Shown here one piece after another: positions 58,565 to 64,000 of a DNA stretch of 64,000 nucleotides. The position numbers and the translations under genes are program-made. Positions within the stretch are counted from its first letter, which is position 1. Each line of letters starts with the position of its first letter. The DNA comes from Methylobacterium sp. J-090 (GTDB lineage Bacteria > Pseudomonadota > Alphaproteobacteria > Rhizobiales > Beijerinckiaceae), in contig NZ_JAKSXV010000096.1 of the NCBI RefSeq assembly GCF_022829345.1, positions 186,001-250,000 on the forward strand. The letters are read 5' to 3'. The notes below the pieces were generated by a model, which saw only the letters and a program-made list of their open reading frames with translations, had not been told where the DNA came from and searched no databases.

Positions 58565-59974
58565 ATGCGATCCAGGACGTCACGATCTCAAACCGTCTCG
58601 GCCGGCCTCCTGGCGATGATCGCCACCCTGTCGCACGCGATCGCGGAGCCATCGCCGGACATTCCCGAGCGCCCGCCGCAATCGGCCGCCGCCGAGCCCC
58701 AGGGCGACTTTCCGGTGTCGATCCGCTCGTCGCTGGGGGCTTTCGGCGATCCCGGCGGTCTTCGTGCCGCTCTGGGCGCGCGCGGGATCAACCTGACGTT
58801 CCTCGCCACCCATGAGGTGCTGGGCAATCCCTCGGGCGGCGTCCGCAGTGGCGCGATCCATGCCGGCAAGCTCGAGGGAATCCTCACCGTCGATCTCGGC
58901 AGGCTCGCCGGTCTCGACGGCGTCACCGCCTTCGCCAATGCCTTCCGGATCCACGACACCGGCGGCCTGCGCGACCGGAGCTTCCAGCGGCTCGTCACGG
59001 TCAGCAACATCGAGGCCTATCCCACCACGCGGCTGTCGGAGCTCTGGTTGGAACGGCGTTGGGATTCGGGCTTCGCCGTGAGAATCGGGCAACTCGCCGC
59101 CGACGGCGAATTCTTAGCCTCGGAGACCGGAAAGCCGTTCCTCAGCAACGATTGGCCGACCATCACCGGGGCCAACCTGCCGAGCGGCGGCCCGGCCTAT
59201 CCCCTCGCTACCCCGGGCGTGCGCCTGCGCTACGATCCGAACGCCGATCTGTCTGCCCTGGTCACCGTCTTCAACGGTGATCCCGGCGACCAGCGCGTGG
59301 TCAACCGCCACGGCACCAATTTTCGCACCGGCGACCCACCCCTGGTGATGGCCGAAATCCAGCTGCGGCGCCATCAGGAGCCGGAGTCGCGCGAGTTGGC
59401 GGCCAGCCTCAAGTTCGGAGGGTATCGCCATTCTGGCCGCTTCGACCATCTGCGTTTCGGTGCGGACGGACAGCGCCTCGCCGATCCGTCCAGCACCGGC
59501 ACCGCGCGACGTCTGCGCGGCACCAGCGGCCTCTACGTGGTCGCCGACCAGCAGCTCTACCGCCCCGAGAGAGGAGGGCCATCGAGCGGGGTTTCGATCT
59601 ACGCCAGACTGTCGGGAAGCCCGTCCGACCGGAATCTCATCGACCTATGGGCAGATGGCGGGGTCGTCGTCGCCGGACTTGTGCCGGGGCGGCCGGACGA
59701 TCTCTTCGGTGCAAGCTTCATCTACGCGCGGATCAGCAGCGCTGCCCGGGCGTTCGACCGCGACCGCGCCGCCTTCGGCGGATCTCCCCCGATCCGTACG
59801 GCGGAAGCAACGGTGGAACTGTCCTATCAGATGCAGCTCGTGCCCGGTTGGACGCTGCAGCCGGACCTCCAGTACGTTCACAATCCGGGCGGGGGAACCG
59901 AACATCCGCTGCACCCGGACAAGCGGATCACCGGCGGCTTCGTGCTCGGACTCCGTTCGACCGTCGTCTACTGA
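58565..59974 (+). CDS. Carbohydrate-selective porin, OprB family
   Basis: 469 residues: signal peptide (cleavage near AIAEP), then a beta-barrel with OprB features: GINLTFLATHEVLGNPSGGVRSG, GVTAFANAFRIHD, an LSELWLERRWD strand, FLSNDWPTITGANLPSGGPAYPLATPGVRLRY, and a final strand FVLGLRSTVVY ending in an aromatic residue. It probably admits sugars or polyols across the outer membrane. No adjacent transport genes. Confidence 0.88.
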   Translation: MRSRTSRSQTVSAGLLAMIATLSHAIAEPSPDIPERPPQSAAAEPQGDFPVSIRSSLGAFGDPGGLRAALGARGINLTFLATHEVLGNPSGGVRSGAIHAGKLEGILTVDLGRLAGLDGVTAFANAFRIHDTGGLRDRSFQRLVTVSNIEAYPTTRLSELWLERRWDSGFAVRIGQLAADGEFLASETGKPFLSNDWPTITGANLPSGGPAYPLATPGVRLRYDPNADLSALVTVFNGDPGDQRVVNRHGTNFRTGDPPLVMAEIQLRRHQEPESRELAASLKFGGYRHSGRFDHLRFGADGQRLADPSSTGTARRLRGTSGLYVVADQQLYRPERGGPSSGVSIYARLSGSPSDRNLIDLWADGGVVVAGLVPGRPDDLFGASFIYARISSAARAFDRDRAAFGGSPPIRTAEATVELSYQMQLVPGWTLQPDLQYVHNPGGGTEHPLHPDKRITGGFVLGLRSTVVY

Positions 59975-60015
59975 CAAGTCCAATCAGGACTTGCACGCAT
60001 CAGAACCTGCGCGAA

Positions 60016-60177
60016 TTAGGATCTGCGGCGGTTGCTGCTAACTCGCACGGGGACGAGTTGCGGCGCCGGTGCCGTCCCGTCGACCAAGTCAGCCAAGCCA
60101 CGGCCCGCGGCCTCGCCCGCCGAGACCACGATCTTCACGAGACGCCGCACGACCGAGCCGACGAACGATTCCCGCAT
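60016..60177 (-). CDS. 53-residue protein with EcfG-type promoter (new small ORF)
   Basis: Too short for common gene-finding cut-offs. The protein has an N-terminal amphipathic helix (MRESFVGSVVRRLVKIVV) and a Pro/Val/Arg tail. Evidence for expression is a strong AAGGAG six bases before the ATG and a GGAAC-N17-CGTT promoter ending at 60208, about 30 bp upstream. No family recognised. It appears to be part of the general stress set around phyR. Confidence 0.6.
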   Translation of the reverse strand: MRESFVGSVVRRLVKIVVSAGEAAGRGLADLVDGTAPAPQLVPVRVSSNRRRS

Positions 60178-60191
60178 AACGGACTCCTTGA

Positions 60192-60305
60192 TCAGCGACG
60201 GACGACGAACGCTGCCAGCGCTGTGCTGGTTCCAGTGACGGTTAAGACAGAGATAACGAGGGTGGCGCCCCCTGCGGAGGGGCGGATGTCAATCCGCCGC
60301 ACCAT
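60192..60305 (-). CDS. Possible 37-residue membrane peptide
   Basis: Reads MVRRIDIRPSAGG then a hydrophobic stretch (ATLVISVLTVTGTSTALAAFVV) ending RR. AGGA lies eight bases before the ATG. Its stop codon is four bases ahead of the AAGGAG of the next ORF, as in coupled genes. Against it, the stress promoter of the 53-residue gene lies inside this frame. Low confidence. Confidence 0.3.
   Translation of the reverse strand: MVRRIDIRPSAGGATLVISVLTVTGTSTALAAFVVRR
60208..60233 (-). promoter_or_regulatory. EcfG-type promoter for the 53-residue gene
   Basis: On the minus strand GGAAC (60233-60229), 17 bases, CGTT (60211-60208). It matches the alphaproteobacterial general-stress sigma consensus GGAAC-N16/17-CGTT. 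Transcription would begin near 60201, giving a leader of about 25 nt. Confidence 0.6.
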
Positions 60306-60491
60306 GACGCCATCCTGTCTGACCTGCCCGTCTTGCCCGAAAGTTCTCACATGCAACCCGAGCAGGCAATGCGCCACCCTGGTCGCGATCCATCCGAGGG
60401 CTCGTGGGGAGGATCGGCCTGCATCGTCCGACCGCGACGGCGGGCCCGAAAACCTACCCTGACGCGACCGCAAATCTAGCGAAAAGGTGCC

Positions 60492-60516
60492 GGAACCGGG
60501 GCGAAAACTTGGCGTT
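60492..60516 (+). promoter_or_regulatory. EcfG-type promoter for the DUF1328 gene
   Basis: GGAAC (60492-60496), 16 bases, CGTT (60513-60516): a perfect match to the EcfG consensus 60 bp before the DUF1328 start. Confidence 0.75.
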
Positions 60517-60576
60517 ATTGCTGCAATGAGGTCGCAGCCGACGCTGCACCGTATCTTTCGAAAAGGGTAGAGTCAG

Positions 60577-60753
60577 ATGCTCGGTTGGGCCGTAACATTT
60601 CTCGTCGTCGCCCTCGTGGCGGCTCTGCTCGGGTTCGGTGGTATCGCCGGAACCGCCATGGAAGCCGCCAAGCTCGTGTTCTTCGTCGCGATCGTACTGT
60701 TCGCCATCTCCGCCGTCATCGGCCTGATGCGCGGACGCTCGCCGACCCTCTAG
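60577..60753 (+). CDS. DUF1328 (UPF0391) small membrane protein
   Basis: 58 residues, two hydrophobic helices: [22 protein letters not shown] and [20 protein letters not shown], joined by IAGTAMEA. This is the YtjA/DUF1328 pattern of small stress-associated inner-membrane proteins of unknown function. It starts at ATG 60577. A perfect EcfG promoter precedes it, and nepR converges on its 3' end. Confidence 0.88.
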   Translation: MLGWAVTFLVVALVAALLGFGGIAGTAMEAAKLVFFVAIVLFAISAVIGLMRGRSPTL

Positions 60754-60866
60754 GGCGTGAAAGACTGGGGCGGACCGACGGGCTCGCCCCGAACGATAGG
60801 GAGGGTCGCCAGCATCAGCCGGCGGCCCTCTTCGATTTGCGCGATCCATCGACCGCAGAATTCATT

Positions 60867-61085
60867 TCACCGCGCGGCTTCGTCGGGCGGCAAGGCTTCG
60901 AGCTGAGCGATGAGGTCACGAAACCGATCGGGGACGGGTTGCTGCACGACGGCATCGTACATAGTCCGCAGATGGACGCCGATGCGTTTCTGGGTGTGAT
61001 CACTCAAACCCTGCCTCCCGCCAGTCTGGTCGGCACGCACGGTGCGAGTCCCGGAGGCGGGATCGCCCTTGTCGCGTTCGGTCAT
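60867..61085 (-). CDS. nepR: Anti-sigma factor NepR
   Basis: 72 residues. The conserved NepR core is present (IGVHLRTMYDAVVQQPVPDRFRDLIAQLEAL, residues about 35-65), flanked by disordered ends. NepR holds the EcfG sigma factor until phosphorylated PhyR titrates it. The ATG at 61085 with GAGGGG upstream is preferred. A longer in-frame start at 61151 would leave almost no leader after the promoter. It is divergent from phyR, and no ecfG gene accompanies it here. Confidence 0.88.
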   Translation of the reverse strand: MTERDKGDPASGTRTVRADQTGGRQGLSDHTQKRIGVHLRTMYDAVVQQPVPDRFRDLIAQLEALPPDEAAR

Positions 61086-61163
61086 ACGTCGGTTCCCCTC
61101 GATGCCTGTACCGGCATCGCCGCGATTGTTTTGCGGCTTGACATAGGTCATGGCTGCGACTGC

Positions 61164-61188
61164 AACGCTGAAACACACCGGCGGTTCC
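61164..61188 (-). promoter_or_regulatory. EcfG-type promoter for nepR
   Basis: On the minus strand GGAAC (61188-61184), 16 bases, CGTT (61167-61164): a perfect consensus about 80 bp before the nepR start. It lies back to back with the phyR promoter. Confidence 0.8.
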
Positions 61189-61196
61189 CGCCCGGC

Positions 61197-61221
61197 GGAA
61201 CGGAGCCCGTCAAACCGCGTT
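61197..61221 (+). promoter_or_regulatory. EcfG-type promoter for phyR
   Basis: GGAAC (61197-61201), 16 bases, CGTT (61218-61221): a perfect consensus 42 bp before the phyR start. The site implies positive feedback of the stress response on its own regulator. Confidence 0.8.
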
Positions 61222-61262
61222 GTGGCGGGAGCGGCCAAGCACGGCAAAGCCAAGGGGATAGT

Positions 61263-62066
61263 ATGTCGACAGCCCAACTCGTGGTGCAGCACCTGCCGTA
61301 TCTGCGCCGCTATGCACGGGCGCTGACGGGCAGTCAGGTCGCTGGTGACGCTTACGTCGCGGCCACCCTCGAAACCCTCGTGAACGAGCCGGAGACGCTC
61401 GGCCGCAGCGCCAACGTCAAGGCAGACCTCTTCCGCGTCTTCACGCGTATATGGAATTCCCTCTCAGTGAATGGCCAGAGCGATCAGGTCCAGCACGATC
61501 TGCCGGCCGAAGTCCGGCTCGGCCAGATCACGCCCCTGCCGCGCCAGGCATTCCTGCTCTCGTGCCTCGAAGGATTCTCCGAAGAGGACGCCGCCATTAT
61601 CCTCGACGTCGATGTCAGTCAGGTGCGTGATCTCGTTGACGAGGCCGGCCGTGAACTGGCCGCCGACATGGCCACCGAGATCCTCATCATCGAGGATGAG
61701 CCGCTGATCGCCATGGACCTCGAAGCCCTCGTGGAAGGTCTCGGCCACAATGTCATCGGCGTGGCACGGACCCGTACGGAAGCGATCAAGATCGCATCCG
61801 AGGGCACCCGTCCGGGCCTCATCCTCGCCGATATCCAACTCGCCGACGGCAGCTCCGGTCTGGACGCGGTCAACGATCTCCTGAAGACCTTCGAGGTGCC
61901 GGTGATCTTCATCACCGCGTACCCGGAGCGCTTCCTCACGGGCGAGCGCCCGGAACCGGCCTTCCTCATTGCCAAGCCGTTCCAGCCCGCCAACGTCTCG
62001 GCGGTGATCAGTCAGGCGCTGTTCTTCCAGCAGAGCGCACGCCGTCGCGAGGCCAAGTCGGCCTGA
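61263..62066 (+). CDS. phyR: General stress response regulator PhyR
   Basis: 267 residues. Residues 1-135 are a sigma-factor-like domain (YLRRYARALTGS, LPRQAFLLSCLEGFSEEDAAIIL). Residues about 139-255 form a receiver domain with acidic E145/D146, phospho-acceptor D190 (LILADIQL), T218 and K238. When phosphorylated, the sigma-like domain binds NepR and frees EcfG. Length and D190 match PhyR described in Methylobacterium extorquens. The ATG at 61263 follows AAGGGGATAGT. No sensor kinase gene is in the window. Confidence 0.97.
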   Translation: MSTAQLVVQHLPYLRRYARALTGSQVAGDAYVAATLETLVNEPETLGRSANVKADLFRVFTRIWNSLSVNGQSDQVQHDLPAEVRLGQITPLPRQAFLLSCLEGFSEEDAAIILDVDVSQVRDLVDEAGRELAADMATEILIIEDEPLIAMDLEALVEGLGHNVIGVARTRTEAIKIASEGTRPGLILADIQLADGSSGLDAVNDLLKTFEVPVIFITAYPERFLTGERPEPAFLIAKPFQPANVSAVISQALFFQQSARRREAKSA

Positions 62067-62120
62067 CGCTCGGTCGGCCTGAGACCTGCGGATTGCTCCT
62101 GCGGTCCCGGCGAGACCAGA

Positions 62121-62145
62121 GGCCCCGGAAGCACCGGGGCCTTTT
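62121..62145 (+). terminator. Intrinsic terminator of phyR
   Basis: GGCCCCGG (62121-62128) and CCGGGGCC (62134-62141) form an 8-bp stem with a five-base loop, followed directly by TTTT. It lies 55 bp after the stop codon. Confidence 0.85.
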
Positions 62146-62184
62146 CGTTGCGCGGCCCCGACGGGCCAGCCCTGAGTGACGATG

Positions 62185-62217
62185 AAAAAACGGGCCAGAG
62201 ATCGCTCTCCAGCCCGT
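62185..62217 (-). terminator. Minus-strand intrinsic terminator of the predicted sRNA
   Basis: ACGGGC (62190-62195) pairs with GCCCGT (62212-62217); four more pairs (AGAG/CTCT-type) form above a two-base mismatch, with a TCGC loop. On the minus strand six T residues follow at once (62190-62185). No protein gene ends nearby on this strand. Confidence 0.8.
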
Positions 62218-62277
62218 CAAAGAGGTTCCGGCCTATGCACAAGGGGATGCGGGGGGAGGACCAGGCGGCCGGGGTAT
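62185..62277 (-). ncRNA. Predicted stress-induced small RNA (about 90 nt)
   Basis: Bounded by a perfect EcfG promoter (GGAAC-N16-CGTT, 62308-62284, minus) and an intrinsic terminator with a six-T run at 62185. The predicted start is near 62277. The transcript has no ATG frame. It contains a C-rich, probably unpaired segment (CCTCCCCCCGCATCCCC), able to pair with Shine-Dalgarno-like GGAGG sequences. A C-rich loop recalls the sigma-T-controlled sRNA GsrN of Caulobacter, but no sequence relationship is claimed. Confidence 0.6.
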
Positions 62278-62283
62278 CGGAGA

Positions 62284-62308
62284 AACGATCTCGGCCCGAT
62301 CCTGTTCC
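62284..62308 (-). promoter_or_regulatory. EcfG-type promoter for the predicted sRNA
   Basis: On the minus strand GGAAC (62308-62304), 16 bases, CGTT (62287-62284): a perfect consensus with no ORF downstream on that strand. Confidence 0.7.
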
Positions 62309-62451
62309 AGGGATGCTGCGACGGACGTCGTTTTTCCGATTCAGTGGCTTTTGCGACACACCAGATCGCACCGCACGGGTCCAATTTTAGTCAAATACGA
62401 ACGATCGTTGAAAGCCAGATTACTCATACCGGCTCATTTCGAAACAGTTCA

Positions 62452-62476
62452 GGAACCCGACACGGGCATCCGCGTT
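62452..62476 (+). promoter_or_regulatory. EcfG-type promoter for the exported protein gene
   Basis: GGAAC (62452-62456), 16 bases, CGTT (62473-62476): a perfect consensus 40 bp before the start at 62517. Confidence 0.75.
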
Positions 62477-62516
62477 TGATCGATATCCTGTCAAGCTCCT
62501 TCTGGAGATTACGACG

Positions 62517-62900
62517 ATGTTTCGGTCAGGCTTCCTTCTCAGTGTCAGCGGACCCGCGGCGCTCCTGACCCTTCTGATCCAGCCCACTGTTCAGCAGGCG
62601 GCAGACCAGTGGTCCGCTCCAGCCCCGATCGTCTCGCCGGCTCCCGCAACGACCGCCCCCCTGGCTAGCCTTCCCGGACAACGCCTCGCCTCGACGGCCA
62701 TCAGCCCGATCCATGTCGCGTCGGTGACGCGGCCCGAGATGCGCCCGGCCCCGGCATCGGTGCGGCAGGGCGGCCGGACGGCGAGCGAGAAGGATCAGCC
62801 GAAGGTGCGTCGGATGATGCGGGAGGGCTGCGAAGGCGCCATCAGTTCCCTTGCCGGCCCCGAGGCTCGCCGCATGCTCCCGGGTCGCTGCATCTCGTAG
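62517..62900 (+). CDS. Small exported protein under stress control
   Basis: 127 residues: an N-terminal hydrophobic segment (FLLSVSGPAALLTLLI), an Ala/Pro/Ser-rich middle, and a C-terminal part with two cysteines (MMREGCEGAISSLAGPEARRMLPGRCIS) that could form a disulfide. No family recognised. GGAG precedes the start, a perfect EcfG promoter lies 40 bp upstream, and a very long hairpin terminator follows. This makes it a likely general-stress gene. Confidence 0.7.
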   Translation: MFRSGFLLSVSGPAALLTLLIQPTVQQAADQWSAPAPIVSPAPATTAPLASLPGQRLASTAISPIHVASVTRPEMRPAPASVRQGGRTASEKDQPKVRRMMREGCEGAISSLAGPEARRMLPGRCIS

Positions 62901-62947
62901 GAGAGCGCAACTTCAACGAACGTCACCTTCCTCCACCCATGGAGACT

Positions 62948-62989
62948 ACGACAAAGGCCCCCCTCCGATCGGAGAGGGGCCTTTGTCGT
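62948..62989 (+). terminator. Long near-perfect hairpin terminator
   Basis: A 42-base inverted repeat: a 14-bp outer stem (62948-62961 with 62976-62989), one mismatch, then CTCCGA/TCGGAG meeting at the centre with almost no loop. It lies 48 bp after the exported protein gene. It is unusually long for a terminator. Confidence 0.8.
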
Positions 62990-63012
62990 TGAACGAGCGT
63001 CGTTGAAAAGAA

Positions 63013-63034
63013 CGGGGCTCCTCACGGAGCCCCG
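63013..63034 (-). terminator. Terminator of the KGG gene
   Basis: CGGGGCTCC (63013-63021) and GGAGCCCCG (63026-63034) form a perfect 9-bp stem with a four-base loop. On the minus strand the next bases are T-rich (TTCTTTTC). It lies 14 bp past the stop at 63048. Confidence 0.8.
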
Positions 63035-63047
63035 GGAAACCTGTGGG

Positions 63048-63242
63048 TCAATCTTCGCCTGGGCGACCGGTACCGGTGGACTGACCACCCTTGCGACCGG
63101 CCGACGAGGCGAGTTCGCGGTCCTGGGAGAACGAGCGCTTCTCGGCCGGAACGCTCCGCCCGCCCTTGCTCGCGATTTCCCGCTGCCGTTCCAGATCCAT
63201 CGAGGCGAAGCCCCGCTTCGAGGTGGAATTTCCTGATGGCAT
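63048..63242 (-). CDS. KGG-repeat general stress protein
   Basis: 64 residues, hydrophilic. It carries KRGFASMDLERQREIASKGGRSV and a second degenerate unit SSAGRKGGQS, the pattern of KGG/GsiB-like stress proteins in bacteria (compare Con-10 and YciG). GAGGAGG precedes the ATG. An EcfG-like promoter lies about 35 bp upstream. The role is probably desiccation or general stress tolerance, inferred from the family. Confidence 0.85.
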   Translation of the reverse strand: MPSGNSTSKRGFASMDLERQREIASKGGRSVPAEKRSFSQDRELASSAGRKGGQSTGTGRPGED

Positions 63243-63277
63243 CAGCGCCTCCTCAACATTGCTCTCACTGCCGGGAC

Positions 63278-63302
63278 AACCTTTGCCAATATCGATTGTT
63301 CC
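63278..63302 (-). promoter_or_regulatory. EcfG-like promoter for the KGG gene
   Basis: On the minus strand GGAAC (63302-63298), 16 bases, GGTT (63281-63278). It differs from the consensus only at the first -10 base. It lies 36 bp before the start at 63242. Confidence 0.6.
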
Positions 63303-63353
63303 TCAGCCAAGTTCGGCGGCCAAGATTGGTCGAATTCAACGTCGGCGCAGACT

Positions 63354-63376
63354 AAGCGTGGCCGTACAAGCGTGGC
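63354..63376. repeat. AAGCGTGGC direct repeat
   Basis: Two identical 9-bp copies (63354-63362, 63368-63376) spaced 14 bp start to start, upstream of the cyclic-nucleotide-binding gene. It may be a regulator site. Confidence 0.5.
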
Positions 63377-63573
63377 TATACGATGGGTCGCGGATCCGAT
63401 CGGGTGAGGGAGCCATGGCGGGGAATGGCGGTCATCCCGCCTCGAACCGGGGCCGGGGCTGGACAATCCCCACGCAAATCGCGTGGATAGGAAGCGCCCG
63501 TCGATCGCCCCCGCGAGGAGGAAAGGGCGCCCGGAGACCGTCCGATGCCGAAATTCAGCACGTTGCGCCGCCG

Positions 63574-64000
63574 ATGACCCTCGACACCGAGGTCTCATCC
63601 CTGCGCCAGGTCCCGCTGTTTCGCGGCGTCGAGCCGTCACGTCTGAAGCTCCTCGCCTTCACCAGCGAGCGGGTGCATTTCGAGGCGGGGCAGGGCCTGT
63701 TCGCGCGCGGAGACGCGGCCGATGCCGCCTACCTCATCCTGGAGGGCGAGGCCGAGGTCTCCATCGACGGCCCCCAGGGCCGGTTCCGCCTGGCGCTGCT
63801 CGGCGCCAACGCTCTGTTGGGTGAGATGGGAATCCTCGCCGACCAGCCGCGCTCGGCCACGGTGACGGCATTCAGTGCGATCACCGCCCTGCGCATCGAC
63901 CGCACCGTCTTCCTCGAACTTCTGGCGCAGTTCCCCCAGATCGGCATCGCGGTCATGCGGGAACTCGCTTTCCGCCTGGAACAGACCAACCAGCAATTGG
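63574..64000 (+). CDS. Cyclic-nucleotide-binding domain protein, partial
   Basis: The first 142 residues are seen; the gene runs past the window edge. They form a CRP-like beta-roll domain: LRQVPLFRGVEPSRLKLLAF, FEAGQGLFARGDAADAAYLILEGEAEVSI, LGANALLGEMGILADQPRSATVTAFSAITALRIDRTVFLELL. The DNA-binding part, if any, is not visible, so it may be a regulator, a kinase-like fusion or a stand-alone sensor. The ATG at 63574 gives a family-typical start. Confidence 0.8.
   Translation, partial: MTLDTEVSSLRQVPLFRGVEPSRLKLLAFTSERVHFEAGQGLFARGDAADAAYLILEGEAEVSIDGPQGRFRLALLGANALLGEMGILADQPRSATVTAFSAITALRIDRTVFLELLAQFPQIGIAVMRELAFRLEQTNQQL

Larger units (their letters stand above)
62067..62516. other. 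450-bp region after phyR carrying a predicted sRNA
   Basis: No protein gene is supported. It holds the phyR terminator, a predicted minus-strand sRNA with its own promoter and terminator, an AT-rich stretch (62380-62440) with an AACGATCGTT palindrome at 62400-62409, and the promoter of the next gene. Confidence 0.6.
63243..63573. other. Divergent intergenic region between KGG and the cNMP-binding gene
   Basis: 331 bp. It holds the KGG promoter and a direct repeat AAGCGTGGC at 63354-63362 and 63368-63376. No additional gene is supported. Confidence 0.5.

Noticed and set aside
60032..60238. Plus-strand frame of 68 codons in the gap after the porin gene
   Set aside because: Lies opposite the better supported minus-strand 53-codon gene, which has a ribosome binding site and promoter; the plus frame has neither.
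62012..62371. Minus-strand frame across the phyR 3' region
   Set aside because: Crosses two terminators and the sRNA promoter, and has low-complexity composition; non-coding RNA explains the signals better.

Overview
The window reads as a chromosomal segment of a GC-rich alphaproteobacterium, most likely Methylobacterium/Methylorubrum or a close relative. The main evidence is a PhyR/NepR general stress response locus whose PhyR has the family length (267 aa) and its phospho-acceptor at D190. Supporting evidence is a methylsuccinyl-CoA dehydrogenase of the ethylmalonyl-CoA pathway, two phasin-type proteins, an NdvA-type glucan exporter, and outer-membrane beta-barrels with the Rhizobiales-style AADLLPP mature N-terminus. 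I see no transposase, integrase, prophage, CRISPR array, tRNA or rRNA.

Layout. 0-7 kb: DUF1127 protein divergent from a MocR-type regulator, then ispH, thrB, a secreted SnoaL-like protein, a 1-Cys peroxiredoxin with a textbook terminator, a YqgE/AlgH protein and a proline-rich exported protein. 7-11.4 kb: dnaK-dnaJ behind a sigma-32-type promoter, then a PmtA-like methyltransferase. 11.4-15.1 kb: a histidine-rich exported protein that meets the end of an overlapping nucleoside-salvage operon (cdd-punA-deoC-deoA). 15-20 kb: DUF2093 and MmcQ/YjbR proteins, three tandem outer-membrane barrels, a small exported protein and an HNH nuclease. 20-30.5 kb: a large MscS-type channel coupled to a CAP-domain lipoprotein, motA-motB, ndvA, a transglutaminase-like protein, a YihY/BrkB protein and an EamA transporter. 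30.6-42.7 kb: methylsuccinyl-CoA dehydrogenase, two divergent paralogous glycosyltransferases, two phasin-like proteins, a Do-family protease, an intradiol-dioxygenase-like protein, rarA and a GGDEF/EAL protein. 43-60 kb: a YegD-like Hsp70, an RluC-type pseudouridine synthase, two HAD phosphatases, an ATP12 chaperone, pccB, a phosphoesterase, a class III aminotransferase, a Cys-cluster protein, MarR, DUF1499, an MBL hydrolase, mntH and an OprB-type porin.

The 60-63.3 kb segment is the most interesting part. It holds divergent nepR and phyR, a DUF1328 membrane protein, a KGG stress protein, a small exported protein and a 53-codon gene. Each is preceded by a match to the EcfG promoter pattern (GGAAC-N16/17-CGTT; one site has GGTT). 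A seventh site on the minus strand has no ORF behind it, but an intrinsic terminator lies about 90 nt downstream. This predicts a stress-induced small RNA with a C-rich unpaired segment. Together these look like a compact general-stress regulon that includes its own regulators and an undescribed ncRNA.

Other regulatory signals are an MntR-type palindrome before mntH, a TGC-N3-GCA (PhaR-like) dyad in the phasin promoter, and an AT-rich island before the YegD-like gene. Mcd and PccB act in the same assimilation route: the ethylmalonyl-CoA pathway yields propionyl-CoA, which PccB helps carboxylate. The phasins cover PHB storage, which competes for the same acetyl-CoA.
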